Assembly: GCF_023065955.2 (NCBI RefSeq) | Contig: NW_026622786.1 | Coordinates: forward strand, 44,688,938 to 44,752,937 | Source of the DNA: Ursus arctos | Taxonomy: Eukaryota; Chordata; Mammalia; Carnivora; Ursidae | Length of the DNA: 64,000 nt | Reading direction: 5' to 3' | Shown here: piece after piece, positions 32,291-45,002 of the stretch | How positions within the stretch are numbered: position 1 is the first letter of the stretch | How the letters are laid out: every line of letters begins with the position of its first letter | The notes under the pieces: generated by a model | What the model saw: only the letters and a program-made list of their open reading frames with translations | Databases searched by the model: none | Told to the model about the DNA's origin: nothing | Translations under genes and position numbers: made by a program

Positions 32291-34734
32291 AAATGATTGA
32301 CAGCTGGGTCTACGTCCTCCGGTATATGACCTTCCGGTTCACAGTCATTAGCACTCAGTCACTCAGGGCTGGCCTGCCCCCAAAGACATTAGTGGAGGCC
32401 AGTCGTCTGATGAGACCAGAGAGCTCTGGGGAGGCTCAGCAGCACTTCCTCACCCACGTGTTCACCATTCTTGTTGCATCACTGACCATCTCAGCGCAGG
32501 AAAAGCTGGATGGCTTAGGGCCTATTGGTGACCTTGTCTGACACCCATTTGTGTGCAGGGGTGGTTCAGGCTGGGCGCCATCTGGCCTGATTCGGCCGGC
32601 CGTTTCATCATGTGGCTGTTCTCCCCTTTGATGGATTTCTCTGAACAGCAGAGTGTGTCAGGCATTAGCTAAGTAAGGAAAACACACTGTATAAACCCTG
32701 CTGTTCCTCATCACATGTCTTCTCCACCTAAGAGAATTGTAAAGGCTGCCTGTCTGTGACTTGTCTGTAATTTTAGGAAACACACATGATTATAAAATAT
32801 ATTGCTATGATATCTATATATTACACCCATCACCTTTACAATCCAACCATATCTCAAACTCTGTTCTTTGTCCATTTATTCTTTTTAAACACACTGCCCC
32901 ACACAGTGAAACAATCATTCTGTGCCTGTCACTTTTTCTGGTGCTTCTAATGCTCTGTTGTTTCACCAAACTTATATCAAAACTAAAATCTGTATGAACA
33001 AGCTGTCGGGGCTTGCATCTAAAAACAGGGCTGCTGTCAGATGCACTGTGTACTGAAGGTTCCTACCTTAGTCAGGAAAAGACAGAAAAGTATACAGTCG
33101 ACAAGACTTGCCCCCAGTTTGAGGGGAAAAATCCGAGGCTTGAAAGCATTCATGAGGGTCTTCAGGTGGTCTTCCCATCTCTGTCTTTGCTGAACTTCGT
33201 AGATCTCTGCTCCTTTCTAAGAATGCCTCTCTCTCTTTCCTCTTTGGCTTTGAGAATTTTTGTTTACCCTTTGGGAAAAATCTTCTCCCTTCTACTGGGG
33301 CTGGAGTTGCCTGAGGATCCAGTGGCCTTCCCAGGTCTGTGATGATGCCGAGAAAGGGACACCCAGGAACTCCAGCAGGACAGAGAGGGGCAGCCTCTCA
33401 CCCTTCAGGCCCTGCTGAGCAGCCTCATGCGGGGGCAGAAAGCTTCATCCAGTCTCCCTTAGATCTTCCCACCAGCATAGTTGTCCGTACTTTCTTTATC
33501 TTCAGTTGTGCAGTCGATGTCCGCTGGCTCACGTGGAGACATAAATGCAAGCACAGCCTTCCTACCACCTTTCGGTGAAGGATCAGCCTTCCTGCAGCCA
33601 GAAGCTAGGAGCCAGTGGGCAGATTTCTACCCACAGATAAGTTTTGTCCAGCCTGATAATGTTCTGAAAATTAGGAAATTCCACCAAAAAACATCTGGCT
33701 TTTTAGCTTCTTTAGAAAAATCAGATATGGCAATTCTAGAAAGCATTTCTAGAAGGCAATGAGCAGCTGAGTCCGGGAGCAGCTGCCTTGTAAGACTGGA
33801 CTCTTAGACTTGCCATGCAGTCTCATCTGCACAGGCCTGTCACTCCCTTTTCTTTCTCTTTTTGAGTTTTGGACTCATGGTTTAAAACCATAAGGAGGAA
33901 CAAAAGCATTCTAGGTTGAACATCTCTTTCACAGTGGAATTGGCAGCACTCATTAATATACAGAGCAGTGCTAGGGGTTTTTTAATATCTATTCTCGCTC
34001 CCTTTTTAAATTGTGGTTCTTGGATCATGAAGGAATAAAAAACAAAACAGGTCCTTTACTGTACCATATACTCTCTGTGGCTATTTGCTTAGCTACACAA
34101 GACCTGACAGGAGATTTGAAATTTTCACATGGTAAGGGTTGGATCAAGCACCTTATATAAGGCCTCAGCCTCCTTCAGGGGGAGGGTGAAGGGGTTTCCT
34201 TCTTCCGGGACTGGTTGAGCTTCATAGTGAATTGTCACAGTCTCTATCCTAGAAGAAACCTTGTAATCCATTTAGTTCAATATAACTCTATGTGAAGGTC
34301 TCGTCTACGACGTTTGATTCCCCTTCTTGCTCATTTCTCAGGATAAGAAACTGCCTACCATCAAACATTGCGCATTCCATTTTTGGAAACATTCTCTATT
34401 AACATGGGTGTAAAGTATGCCCTTACTCATAGGGTTGTTGGAATAGAGTTTCTGTTGCTTGCTTTTAGAAAGTTCTTTTACTGAGCCAAAAATCATCTTA
34501 CAATTTCCCCTAATTATCTCCCATGAAACTTCTCAGTCTCTTCTCTCTTCTGCATCAAGCTCTTTTAAACATTTGATGGCGCTGATGCTTTCCATATTCG
34601 TATCATGCTTAATTTAGATGTCACCAGTTATTTCAATGATTTCTTCTATAAAATGACTTATGGGGTGTTCCCCATTTTAATAAACTTATACTTGAAAAGT
34701 GCATTTTTATTTTTTTACCTTCTGCAAATATTTA
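32291..34734. other. Intergenic, unrecognised sequence
   Basis: Several frames of 80-110 codons occur (32293-32541, 33013-33342, 33481-33762) but none shows splice sites in register, a domain or compositional signs of coding that I can defend. Confidence 0.5.
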
Positions 34735-35335
34735 AGCTTTTTAATTTATTTTTTTAATGTTTCAAGTTTTTATTTAAATTCTAGTTAGTTAACATACAGT
34801 GTTAATTTCAGAGTAGAATTTAGTGATTCATCACATACAGTGCCTGATGCTCATCACGACAGGTGCCCTCCTTACTACCCCATCACCCATTTAGTCCATC
34901 CCCCTGCCCACCTCCCCTCCAGCGACCCTCAGTTTGATCTCTATAGTTAAGAGTCTCTTACAGTTTGCCTCCCTCTCTTGTTTTTTTCCTTTCCCCTTCT
35001 GTTTCTGCTGTTCATTTCTGTTTCATTTCTTAAATTCCACATATGAGTGAAATCATGTGGTATTTGTCTTTCTCTGGCTAACTTGCTTCACTTAGCATAA
35101 CGCACTCTAGCTCCATCCATGTGCTCCTTTGAATCAGTATTTTTGTATCCTTTGGGTAAATACCTAGTAGTGCAATTGCTGGCTAGTAGGGTAGCTCTAT
35201 TTTTAACTTTTTGAGGAACCTCCATACTGTTTCTCAGAGTCGCTGCACCAGTTTGCATTCCCACCAACATCGTAAGAGGGTTCCCCTTTCTCCGCATCCT
35301 CGCCAACAACTGTTGTTTCCTGATAATTGCATTTT
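34735..35335 (-). mobile_element. L1 LINE 3' part, minus strand, internal deletion
   Basis: AGTTAGTTAACATACAGTGT, GTGCCCTCCTTACTACCCCA, CATATGAGTGAAATCATGTG, then CCTTTGGGTAAATACCTAGT and CATTCCCACCAACATCG. A segment normally between the GCTCCATCCATGT and AATCAGTATTTTTGTATCC parts is missing. Confidence 0.88.
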
Positions 35336-36139
35336 TAAAAATGTAACTCTTTTATTTTGAAATGTTGACTGTAATACCCAGGAGTAAGTGAAACAGGCTT
35401 TTTCTCTCTTAGTTTCAGCAGAGGTTCCATAAGCAGAGAATAAAACAGCAGGTGTCGGTAGGGCTGCCAAGTTGGACAACTGCAGGGGGCACCATTCACG
35501 TCATGGTCTACGTGAGCAGTATACCCTGGAGTTCTGCAAGTATACCCTGTGCGACTCAGCATGAAAGTTCTAGATGCTTCCCAGAGAGAAGGGCTGGACA
35601 CGCACGTATGCATTAGCCCATCACTTACTACCAGAGTGTAAGAAAGACGATTCACTGCAAGAAGGAAGAAGCTGGTGGTGAGGATTTCATTGGAGAGAGC
35701 TGTAAGTGTGTTGATTTCTCCCTGTTCCCACAACTACCTATCATGGATATGAGAAATGCCTTACCAGATGCCTTACCAAATGCCTTACCTTACCAGATGA
35801 GAAAGGCTTTCAGAGCGCACCTCAGAGAGCTTTGACTTCGCTTCTGAATTTGGAAAATGCAGGGAATGATATATATCTTGAGCTATGACTCATGGAAGCT
35901 CAGTGTTCCAGATGTGATCCTATCAAAGCAAAATATAGAAGAACTTGCACATCTGAGCGTGTAAACCAGTATCACATTGATCTTTTTAGTTTTGAGATCA
36001 CCTTGATCTCCAAATTGCCTTATATTGAGTTTCCAAGCAACCATCCAGGTATTTCTCATGCGGACTGTAATTCAGTTAGGTATCTTGATATTTTAGATAT
36101 GCAAATAATTTTTTGAGGTTAAATCAGAACCAGCTTGCT
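35336..36139. other. Intergenic, unrecognised; small tandem repeat
   Basis: About three 12-base units of (A/G)ATGCCTTACCA lie at 35755-35789. No gene. Confidence 0.5.
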
Positions 36140-36345
36140 ACGGAGGCAGATCATTCAATGTGGATTTAGAATGCCTTGGTTTATATCTTACTGTCTTCTT
36201 TGTTGGAGAACCCCTTAATCTCTTTGAGCCTTGTTTTTCTTATCTGTGCCATGAGAGTAACGGTACCTCCTCACCTCCCCCCCCCCCGAATTATGAGAAT
36301 TTAATGAAGTCATGTGAATGTATTGTTAGCACTCTGGAAGTACTC
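36140..36345 (+). repeat. MIR SINE
   Basis: AATCTCTTTGAGCCTTG, TTTTCTTATCTGTGCCATGA, GAATTTAATGAAGTCATGTG. Includes a C11 run near 36278. Confidence 0.65.
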
Positions 36346-36414
36346 CATAGATGGTTCCCTTCTGCCTCCAAGATGACACCCTCAGTTTGTATCATTTCCA
36401 GACACCCTGCAGGG

Positions 36415-36635
36415 GACAGTATAACACAGGGGCTGAGAGCCATTGCTAGGGAGGTGCCTCCACTTAACAAGCAGGTGACTCTGGGCAAATTACTTCAATC
36501 CTTTGCTTCTCAGAAATTTTCTCTGTAAAAAGGGGGAAATAATAGTATTTGAGTATAAGATGAGACATGACATTTAAAGTATTTTAGCACAGAGCCTGGA
36601 ACATGGCACGTGTCCAGTAACTTTTAAAATTGTCA
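36415..36635 (+). repeat. MIR SINE
   Basis: GGGGCTGAGAGCCATTG, GACTCTGGGCAAATTACTTC, CAGAGCCTGGAACATGGCAC. Confidence 0.75.
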
Positions 36636-36639
36636 CTAC

Positions 36640-37889
36640 TGCTGCAACTATAAGGGTTTCTTATTTTCTTTGATGACAAGGCCTATAACTGTCCTCCAGA
36701 AATGTGAACAAAAAGTCTCTTTGAAACACCCTTGACCACTGAGCTTGCTCTGAGGACAACTGAGTGCCTTTAATTTAGTCTGAAAATGATTGGTTGATTT
36801 CCAGCAGAGGGAGGTAAAGGGAGGAACGCCCACAGAATGCCATTTTGCTGGTTTCTCATTCATTTTGACCCATGCTTTTTACTAAAATCTCTTGCCAGTC
36901 CTCTGAGATGTATCCTCCCCAAAATTCGAGGTGTGCTATGTCCCCCAAAGTAACAAGGTTACTTTGATTCAATCACTTTTACTTCATTCATCAGCTCTTT
37001 CTTTTACTGAATTAACTAAAAAGTCATCTGTGTTTCTGCTGTGCTGCTTCCCAGAACCTCTCTGAACTGTAGAGGATAGCCTGGGTTATTAGGAGCTAAG
37101 TTGCAAAGAGAGAGAAAAGGGTTAATTTGGGCTTGTCCTGGCCACAGTTCAAAATTTGGGATGTAGCAGTATTTAACAACCTTTATATAACCAAGAGTTT
37201 CTTGTACACTTTTTTTTCCCACTTTGTACTGGTAGAAATATTTATTGATACAGATTCAGAAATCTATATAAAATGCAGTTTATTAATGTCATAAATACAA
37301 AAATATTTTATTTGAAATTATTTTCCCAAATTATCCAAAGATTTGAGTTTATGGCTTAACACCATAACGTTTTTTAGCTCTCTTTACTTTTTTTTCTCAT
37401 TGATTCATAAACATCAATAGTGGCCCTTGTAGGTCATCATAAATGGGCAAAAGCATATTATAGATTGTACCAATGTACAAATGTACCACAATGAAATGAC
37501 CCATTATAAATTCTGATAAAAAAGAAAAAAAAGGGAAAACTTATTTTTATTTAGCTTTGGTCCTCTTGCCCACTGTAAATATATTATTTCTTCTAGACCT
37601 GTGGAAATCCCGAGAATAGCTTGCAAACCCATATTATTACCTTAATAAACCCATAGGAGTTGGGAACCCCAGATTAGGAATTGCCAGGTATGGCTTTAGC
37701 CGGGATCATTAAAACCGAATCATTCAGCAGGAAAGATGTTATGTGTATTGAAGAAAATGATGATTTTAAACTCTAAATGGTTTATTCCTTTCTTATTTGT
37801 TTCTTTACATCTAAGATGTTTATCTTAATTACTAATATACTAATAAGTTTTCACTTATTTAGAAGTGAAATAACTACTTTTAGGGGAGG
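36640..37889. other. Intergenic AT-rich sequence, unrecognised
   Basis: No gene or named repeat supported. Confidence 0.5.
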
Positions 37890-38100
37890 AAGCAAGAGCT
37901 CTGGATCAGAAAGATCTGGTTCCACTTACAAGTTGGTTAACACTCATTGAGCTAGTAAACCTCTTTGAGGCCTGGTTTCACGATTTATAAAAAGATCAGT
38001 AACACCCAACTTATAAGATTGGTTTGAGGATGAGAGAGGATGTATGTGCAGAGAAGATAGTGACTGGCTCGGTGTAGGCAGTTCTTGAAGTGTAGGTTAT
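37890..38100 (+). repeat. MIR SINE
   Basis: AGAGCTCTGGATCAGAAAGA, TAAACCTCTTTGAGGCCTGG, GTTTGAGGATGAGAGAGGAT. Confidence 0.65.
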
Positions 38101-38199
38101 TATGAGGATGAACAAGTTACCATATTCTCAGTACTGACCATATCCCAGGCCTCCCTCATTTTCTGATGAGAAAACCGAGGAATAGCAACTATCAGCAGA

Positions 38200-38560
38200 T
38201 TTCCCAAAGTCACGTAACTATTATATAGCTTATTAATCATACAGGCCGGCTTTGCTGTGATAACCAATAACCCCCAGATCTCAGTGGCTTTAAATAGCAA
38301 GGGTTTGTTGCTCATCTGTGTTCCTGCCCGCCTGGGGCTTGAGGGGGTAGCTTTTCTCCATGCTGTCCTCACTTGAGACCATCTGGAAGGTTGCTGGTTG
38401 CTGGGCCCAGGGGCAGAAAGAGAATCTGGCACAAGCTCTTAAAATATTCTGCCCAGAAGTGACACATCATTTTTCACTCACATTTCATTAGCCAGAACAA
38501 GTCCTGTGGTCCTGCCTAACTTCAAGGTGATGGAGACATGTCAGCCTCTCCTGTATTCTG
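38200..38560 (+). repeat. Possible ancient interspersed repeat (family unnamed)
   Basis: TGATAACCAATAACCCCCAG, ATCTCAGTGGCTTTAAATAG and GTTTGTTGCTCATCTGTG resemble a common mammalian repeat ('...ccccaaatttcagtggcttaaa...'). I cannot name it safely. Confidence 0.4.
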
Positions 38561-39985
38561 AAGTGGACAAGAACCAGACATTGGTGAATAAGAACAGCTT
38601 CCACAGTGACAGATTCCCAATTCAAAGCCAGGTCCCTGGCTTAAATATGGACAAAATAGGGGAGCTGAAACCTCTTACCTGTTCTTTATAACATGGCCAT
38701 ACTGGTACATCTAAAGAAAATTCTCACAATTTGCAATATCACCTAGGTGTGACTATTCAAGTCCAAGTGAAAGGCATGATGCCGAGCAGACTGAAGGGGG
38801 TTTATGGGTTTTCTCCTTTTGTGATTATGGATAACTGGAACTAAGTAGTACCTTCCACTTAAGACTTTGCCTCTTTCTTTGTCATTTATTTGCCTTTTAA
38901 GTCGGTAAAGCTGCATTTCCTCCTCTTGACTTCCTGTCCCCGCTCGCTAATGCTTCCCTACATACGGCAGACCCCAGTGTTAGCAACTTTGCTTCCCCTC
39001 CCCCCACCCGTCGACCTATAGCTGAGGCAATAGCCTCAGTTGCTGTGTATGACTATAGAGCACATCAGAGGGACAAGGCCATGACATTTTGTGCTTCTGT
39101 TTCCAGCGTTGTGGAACTTGGGCTCAAAAGAGCATTCTCCCGCATGCCTGCCCGACTGGCCATGTAGCTCAGGGATAAAAGCTCCCCGTGGAGACAGCCC
39201 TGCTCAGGTGCCCACAATCAACCCTGCAGTTCTGATTCCTCCTCCTCAACCAAAATGTGGAATCTGAAGTGGCCTTTATTGAATGAGAGAAAAACTTATT
39301 AAAAAAAAAAAGAAAGAAAGAAACTTGAAGGAAGGGAGGAATCGCACAATTCTGATCTTGGGGCAGCTGTGGGGGCTGTGTTACCAAACTGTACCTCTCC
39401 CAAGGAATCACCAAGTGTTTCTTTCCGAATGCATTTCTACAGCTCAGGAGCTGTTTTTCACCGCATTGGGTTTTCCTGCAGTTAACTGGTGGATAATCTT
39501 TGTCTCCAGCCCCCTCTCCAGAATGGCTTTCCTGTTTGCCTGTTCTTTGATGCTTCATCCATACTTCCATTTCTTTTGTCACCAGAGGGAAGTCTAATTA
39601 ATTCAGAATTTGTGATCACTCCAACAATGATGAAACCTTTTTTTTTACTTTTGTACTCTTAGGGAGAAACTGTTGGCTTGAGCAATCATTAGTGAAAGCA
39701 TACTCAAACTCCTTTAGGGGTGTTTATTTCCATGAAACTAATACATTAATTACCAAAAAAAAATCTTTATCTAGTCAATATTTCTTCAGGACCCTATCAG
39801 GTAGCACTTTCTTAGTCTGAGTTACAGTATGAATTTGTAAGTAATAAAGTTATGTTTTTATTTTAAAACAGTTACTCTCGTTCAGATGATTTGTTCTGTG
39901 ACCTTGACTATCACCTACCACCCATGTGAACAGTCCCAGTCATCTGCTCAAAGCCGCGAATGTACTTCTAACCTGAGTTTAAGAA
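38561..39985. other. Intergenic, unrecognised
   Basis: Nothing supported beyond short A-runs. Confidence 0.5.
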
Positions 39986-39996
39986 GTGCAGCTTTG

Positions 39997-40200
39997 GGGC
40001 GCCTGGGCGGCGCAGTCGTTAAGCATCTGCCTTCGGCTCAGGGCGTGATCCCGGGGTTCTGGGATCGAGACCCACATTGGGCTCCTCCACTGGGAGCCTG
40101 CTTCTTCCTCTCCCACTCCCCCTGCTTGTGTTCCCTCTCTCACTGGCTGTCTCTCTCTCTGTCAAATAAATAAATAAAATCTTAAAAAAAAAAAAAAAAA
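39997..40200 (+). mobile_element. CAN-SINE, + strand, with target duplication
   Basis: A complete young SINE with an A17 tail. Perfect duplication GTGCAGCTTTG at 39986-39996 and 40201-40211. Confidence 0.94.
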
Positions 40201-40639
40201 GTGCAGCTTTGTTTATACGACCCGGTGCAAGGAGTTACAGTTCCCCCTCTCCCTCTAGCTGTAGAGGGGAGGAGGACAAGATAATTCAGTCAGCAGTTTG
40301 TGACGCAGGCATTCTGGAAGACCAGTGCGTACTGCTTCCGCGGAAAAGCCAAGTCCATTGTCATTTAAACCAAATGAAGCTGTAAAGTTTTTTAGAGATG
40401 GGTGCTCTTAAAGGCTAGAGAATCTGGAATGTTCTGTTTGCTCTGTCGGAAAACAGATGTGCGGTAATAAATGAAATTCCTGCTCTTTGGTTTCTTTTCG
40501 CCAGTCAGGTTATTGAGCTGCTATTCTTAGAGAAAGTTGGAAGAACAGTTGGTACAACTGAGAACAGTTTTCCTTTGGGATCAGTGACCTTATAGTTATT
40601 GCCCTCCCCATTGTGTGGTCATGCTTCCTTGCCTCTGGG
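40201..40639. other. Intergenic, unrecognised
   Basis: No feature seen. Confidence 0.5.
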
Positions 40640-40870
40640 ACGGGGGAAGGAATCGAGCAAAGTGTTTAAGAGTGCGGGTTCTGGAGTCACGGAGAATGGG
40701 ATTTAAATCTCAGCTGGGACACTTGCCAGCTGGTATTTAACTTCTCTGAGCCTCAGCTTTCTCATCTGTAAAACAGGGATTAAAATAACACCTGCCTTAC
40801 AGTTACGAGGATTCAGTGAGTGAAGCACTAAGCGTTGAGCCTGATAACAGTAACGTCAGTGGATATTCTC
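40640..40870 (+). repeat. MIR SINE, well preserved
   Basis: GAGTGCGGGTTCTGGAGTCA, GAGCCTCAGCTTTCTCATCT, GTAAAACAGGGATTAAAATA. Confidence 0.85.
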
Positions 40871-41189
40871 TGATCTTAGGCCAAGTGAGGCCGAAGTAGA
40901 GTTCTGTGTCCTCCAATAATGCTCCCGGCTCTCTTGACAGTGGTGTCAGTCATCTGTAGCTGCTTCGATGCTACAGTAACCAAACCCAGTCTTCCATTTC
41001 ATCAGGCCATTGACATGGCTCTGCTCGGTTCCTGTCCCCAAATCATGCCTTTGGTTTCAAATGCATAGATATGGGGAGCTCCTTAACATCTGACACATTC
41101 ACTCATGCCGGGAAATCATTGATTATGACTCTTAGTATGTCAACTTCTTCTCATCTTTTCCTCCAACTGGAGTGTCCAGGAAAATGTGG

Positions 41190-41290
41190 ATTACACTTCT
41201 TATATCATTTATTCAACAAATGTGTATGAAGTATTTCTGAAAATCATGGCAATGTGATTGGCACTAAAGGAGAGAGCAGGAACTTAGTTT
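41190..41290 (-). repeat. L2 3' end, minus strand
   Basis: TATCATTTATTCAACAAATG followed by GATTGGCACTAAAGGAGAGA, the reverse of an L2 tail. Confidence 0.6.
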
Positions 41291-41394
41291 GGGGGCACAG
41301 GAGATTAAGACACACATGCAGACAATACTGTGTATGAATATGTGGCATGATCCCTATAGACAATACTCGTCAGAAGGGGAGGTGACCCCACGGC

Positions 41395-42200
41395 TGTGTC
41401 TTGACACACTTGAGCCCTGTTCAAGTCCCATTTCCTTGATGAAGCCATTACCTTCCTACCTTTTCTTCTTTTCATCCTCTTCCTATTTTCAATTCCAAGT
41501 CACAACCTCCATTAATGTTTGGGCTACAGAAATGAGAACAGGGTCTGTAGACACTGACTGAGTCCACTGTTGGCTCGAGAAGCTTAAGCGGGGAGGTGTT
41601 AGCTTGGGGAAGGCATACCTCTTCTCCCCAGGCCCCATCCACCTGGCCAACTCCTACACAGCTTTTAAGGCTCACCGTAAGAACCGTCTCCTCCGTGAGT
41701 TTTTCTCTGACTTCCCTAGAGAAACTTTTTAGGGTAGGGATGGAGAATGTATTTATCAGTAATATAATTACTTGAAAACACGAAAAATAATGAAAATCCT
41801 TTATTTTTCTTGCAGATTTCTTTGTGATTATGCCTCCCCAATAGGCTTTATGTTTCTCTCTTTTTTTTCTCTACTCCATCAAGGCCAATCTTTTCCCTCT
41901 CCTGGTATAGAAGACTTGGGAGAGGGTGGTGAGGAAGAATCAGGGTGTCCAGGCTAGAGCGAATAATAATGTGACTCCTGAGAAGTGATATTCAGCATCA
42001 CAAAGCATGGGAACATGACTGGAAGTGGTGGGAACGAGGATAGGGCAGGAGCATTAGTCAGAAGGCACCGTTACCGCACTTCTGCATACTTCCGTCATAG
42101 CACTTAGCACTTTGCCATTCTCTGCTCACATGTCTATCGAGCCGATAGCCTTCAAGCTTGAGGGCAGACAGGGGTTCTGATCATCTTTGAGACCTCGGGT
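41395..42200 (+). repeat. L2 LINE 3' part, + strand
   Basis: CCAACTCCTACACAGCTTTT, AAGGCTCACCGTAAGAACCG, CTCCTCCGTGAGTTTTTCTC, then CATAGCACTTAGCACTTTGC and TGAGGGCAGACAGGGGTTCT. Discontinuous. Confidence 0.65.
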
Positions 42201-42889
42201 GTAAAAAATACCGCTGATTTCCCATGGCCACCAAATAAGTTCATTCACTGCAATTCAACTGATGTGTCTGCAGACTCAGTCCAACTCACAGATAGGGATA
42301 GAAGGATCTGGAGACATCTTGCCTGTCTGGGTTACTCAGAACTCTGAATTAGGGATATCCCTTTAAGTCCATCACTCTATTTGTCGTACATGCCCTCTCA
42401 GCCTTTCCTATCCCTAACACCATGCTTCACTAAGTGTCTCACTGGAATTAGGCTAATTAGGGAAGCTTATTAGGGAAGGCTGGAAAACAATTCAGGTTTG
42501 AAGTTAAATCCTTGTACAGGTGTTTTTCATTCTCCAGCTCCTCAGTGCTATACCTTCGAGTGACCTACGCTAATGCCGGAAGCTGTAAGGTATCAGGGAG
42601 CTCTCTTAGAAACTGAGCCATCTGCACGATTGTGACCTGTTGAAGTGCTTACCTTACTTACTGTGGTTTTATATGGGGTTGATAAAAGAAAGTAGCCCTG
42701 GGTGACACCACGTCATCATGCATGTTGATTATATCTGGCAGGAAGTCTGGATGACTTCACCTTTATTTGTGGGAGAAGGATAAACCCGTGGGAAGATGTG
42801 TTCTCCCAACCATGCTCTGTGAGAGGCCCTGCGATAGGTGCTCGGGATAAAATGGTGAAAGATGCGGTATCTGGTCTCAGAGTCCATAA
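42201..42889. other. Intergenic, unrecognised
   Basis: No feature seen. Confidence 0.5.
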
Positions 42890-43260
42890 AGGTCAGTTAC
42901 CTTTCTGATTGCAGTAACAACGTAAGCTTTTGCTGTAATGGGCCAGATAGTAAATATTTTCGGTTTTGTGGGCCATGAGTTCATGTTGTACCTACTCACT
43001 TCTGCCTTCGTAGCACCAAAGCGGTCATAGATGATTCATAAAGAAATGGATGGGGCTGTTTTCCAGTAAGACTTTATTTAAGGATATGGAAATCTGTATT
43101 TCGTGTAATCTTCACGTATCATATAATATTATTCTTTTGATTTTTTTGAACCATTTACAAATGTGGCAACTCAGCTTGTGGACTGTACAGAAACAAGTGG
43201 GGAGCTGGATTTGGCCCTTGAGCCATAGATCTCTCACCCCTGACCTAGGAGGTGGTCACT
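42890..43260 (+). mobile_element. hAT-Charlie-like DNA transposon relic
   Basis: TAATGGGCCAGATAGTAAAT, CGGTTTTGTGGGCCATG, CCAGTAAGACTTTATTTA and GAGCTGGATTTGGCCCTTGA match a widespread mammalian hAT repeat. The subfamily name is uncertain. Confidence 0.7.
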
Positions 43261-44341
43261 GGTAGTTCAGATCCGTGATTCCTAAGTCTAGCTCCTGTTC
43301 AACTAAAGTGGAGATCTGCTTGTCTCCTGCCCCCAAACCCCAAGTCCACAGGTCTTTCTACAAAACAAAAATCTTTTTATAAATTTATGGTTCTACTGGG
43401 GACATCTGGGGACTTGTTTTCCTGTGAGAAAATGAAAATCACTCCAGTGACTATTTGGTCTCTGAAACAGTTTAATTTAGTTTGTTTGTTTTTTTCCTTT
43501 TTTTCCCTTTCCCTATCTCCATGCTAGAAATTAACATAAAAATTCTTTCTGGCTAAATTCCCAATACATTTTCACAGTGAGCATTTTCTGAAGTGAAAAT
43601 TAGTAGCTTCCTTGCAGTTTTCATCAGGGATGTGAAATTGTGCAGCTCACAGGGGTTGGAGAACTCGAACCCCATTTATGAATTAATACATGCTGCTGAG
43701 AGTACCTTGCTGTCTGCTGAGTGCCAGGGATTCTTTTCCACAGAATCCTGAGTATCTACATAGTGTATTTTAATTTCCTTTCTCATTCCACCAGTGAGCG
43801 AATACCATTTTCAATTTGCACAAATGAATTAATACGTAACAACTAGTACCTGTATGAGATTATATTATTTACACCATCCTTAGGGGTTGGCAGCACTTGG
43901 GCAAATTATAATGTCTTTCTCTAGTACCCCCTCCATGCTGGCCAGTTTTTATCCAGGTGAAGTGTAGTAACAGAGAGCATTTAGGACACCATCAAACAGG
44001 AATCACAGGCAGTGGGAGTACACATCTATGGGGCAGATCTGGCTCAAGTCCCGTTTGTGGCTGCACAGTGATTACGTATCTGTAGAATTTCCTTGTTGAA
44101 GCATAAGATGACTTTCACATCTCACATCTTTTCTGTTTGACAGCTTTTCTCTAGCTCTAGCCTTGGTCCCCAAAGCAGCCTTGAGTCCTCAGTCTCAGGA
44201 TCTAAGCTATTGAACTAGAACTCTGTTTTCCCCCTGCTGGGATGGCTCTGATCTTTCAGGTCAGAAAATTCTGATAGTGGAGGGAATTTGACTCCTGCAG
44301 CAACTCACAGGAATCATGGGGGAAGGAATGTTGTCATTGTT

Positions 44342-44343
<2 letters not shown>
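43261..44343. other. Intergenic, unrecognised
   Basis: No gene or repeat named. Confidence 0.5.

Positions 44344-44377
<34 letters not shown>
44344..44377. repeat. (CA)n microsatellite, about 17 units
   Basis: Uninterrupted CA repeat directly before a MIR. Confidence 0.95.
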
Positions 44378-44379
<2 letters not shown>

Positions 44380-44640
44380 GCTTTGGAATCAGGCAGACTT
44401 GGATTGGAATCCTGGTGTTTTCCACTTAGGAGCTATTGTAGAATTCAAGCAACATAATTAGCTCCTCTGTGTCTTAGTTTGGATAGCTGTGAAATGGAGG
44501 AGAAAACCTACCTCACAGAGTAGAGGGGAGGATTAAATGAGATAATGAACAGCTAGTAAGTTCTCATAAAAGGCTGAGGAGAGCATTGAGTAAGCGGTCA
44601 ATAAAAATACTACCACTTTGAAGAGATTTAAAAAATCTAT
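44378..44640 (+). repeat. MIR SINE
   Basis: GGCTTTGGAATCAGGCAGAC, TTGGATTGGAATCCTGGTG, GAGGATTAAATGAGATAATG. Confidence 0.85.
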
Positions 44641-44760
44641 TTCCTTCACTTATAGACCAAATGTTTGTTAAATTGCTGTTTGCTTCTAAGACCGAGAAAT
44701 AAAATTCATGTACCACATGAAATAGAGGAGCTCACGTTCAAGTTGAAAAGGCAGCCATCT

Positions 44761-44951
44761 GGGGGCGCCTGGGTGGCACAGCGGTTAAGCGTCTGCCTTT
44801 GGCTCAGGGCATGATCCCGGCGTTCTGGAATCGAGCCCCACATCAGGCTCCTCCACTAGGAGCCTGCTTCTTCCTCTCCCACTCTCCCTGCTTGTGTTCC
44901 CTCTCTCGCTGGCTGTCTCTCTCTGTCAAATAAATAAATAAAATCTTAAAA

Positions 44952-45001
<50 letters not shown>
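44761..45001 (+). mobile_element. CAN-SINE, + strand, with expanded (AAAG)n tail
   Basis: A complete young SINE whose A-tail has become about 13 AAAG units (44951-45002). The sequence after it, AGCCATCCAGC, resembles the AGCCATCTG before it, so the target duplication is short or decayed. Confidence 0.92.

Positions 45002-45002
<1 letters not shown>

Noticed and set aside
33013..33762. Cluster of 80-110 codon frames on the + strand
   Set aside because: Different frames overlap, and there are no domains, splice logic or promoter. Treated as chance.
44344..45002. Regular repeats suggesting a CRISPR-like array
   Set aside because: They are simple CA and AAAG microsatellites in a mammalian genome, without unique spacers.
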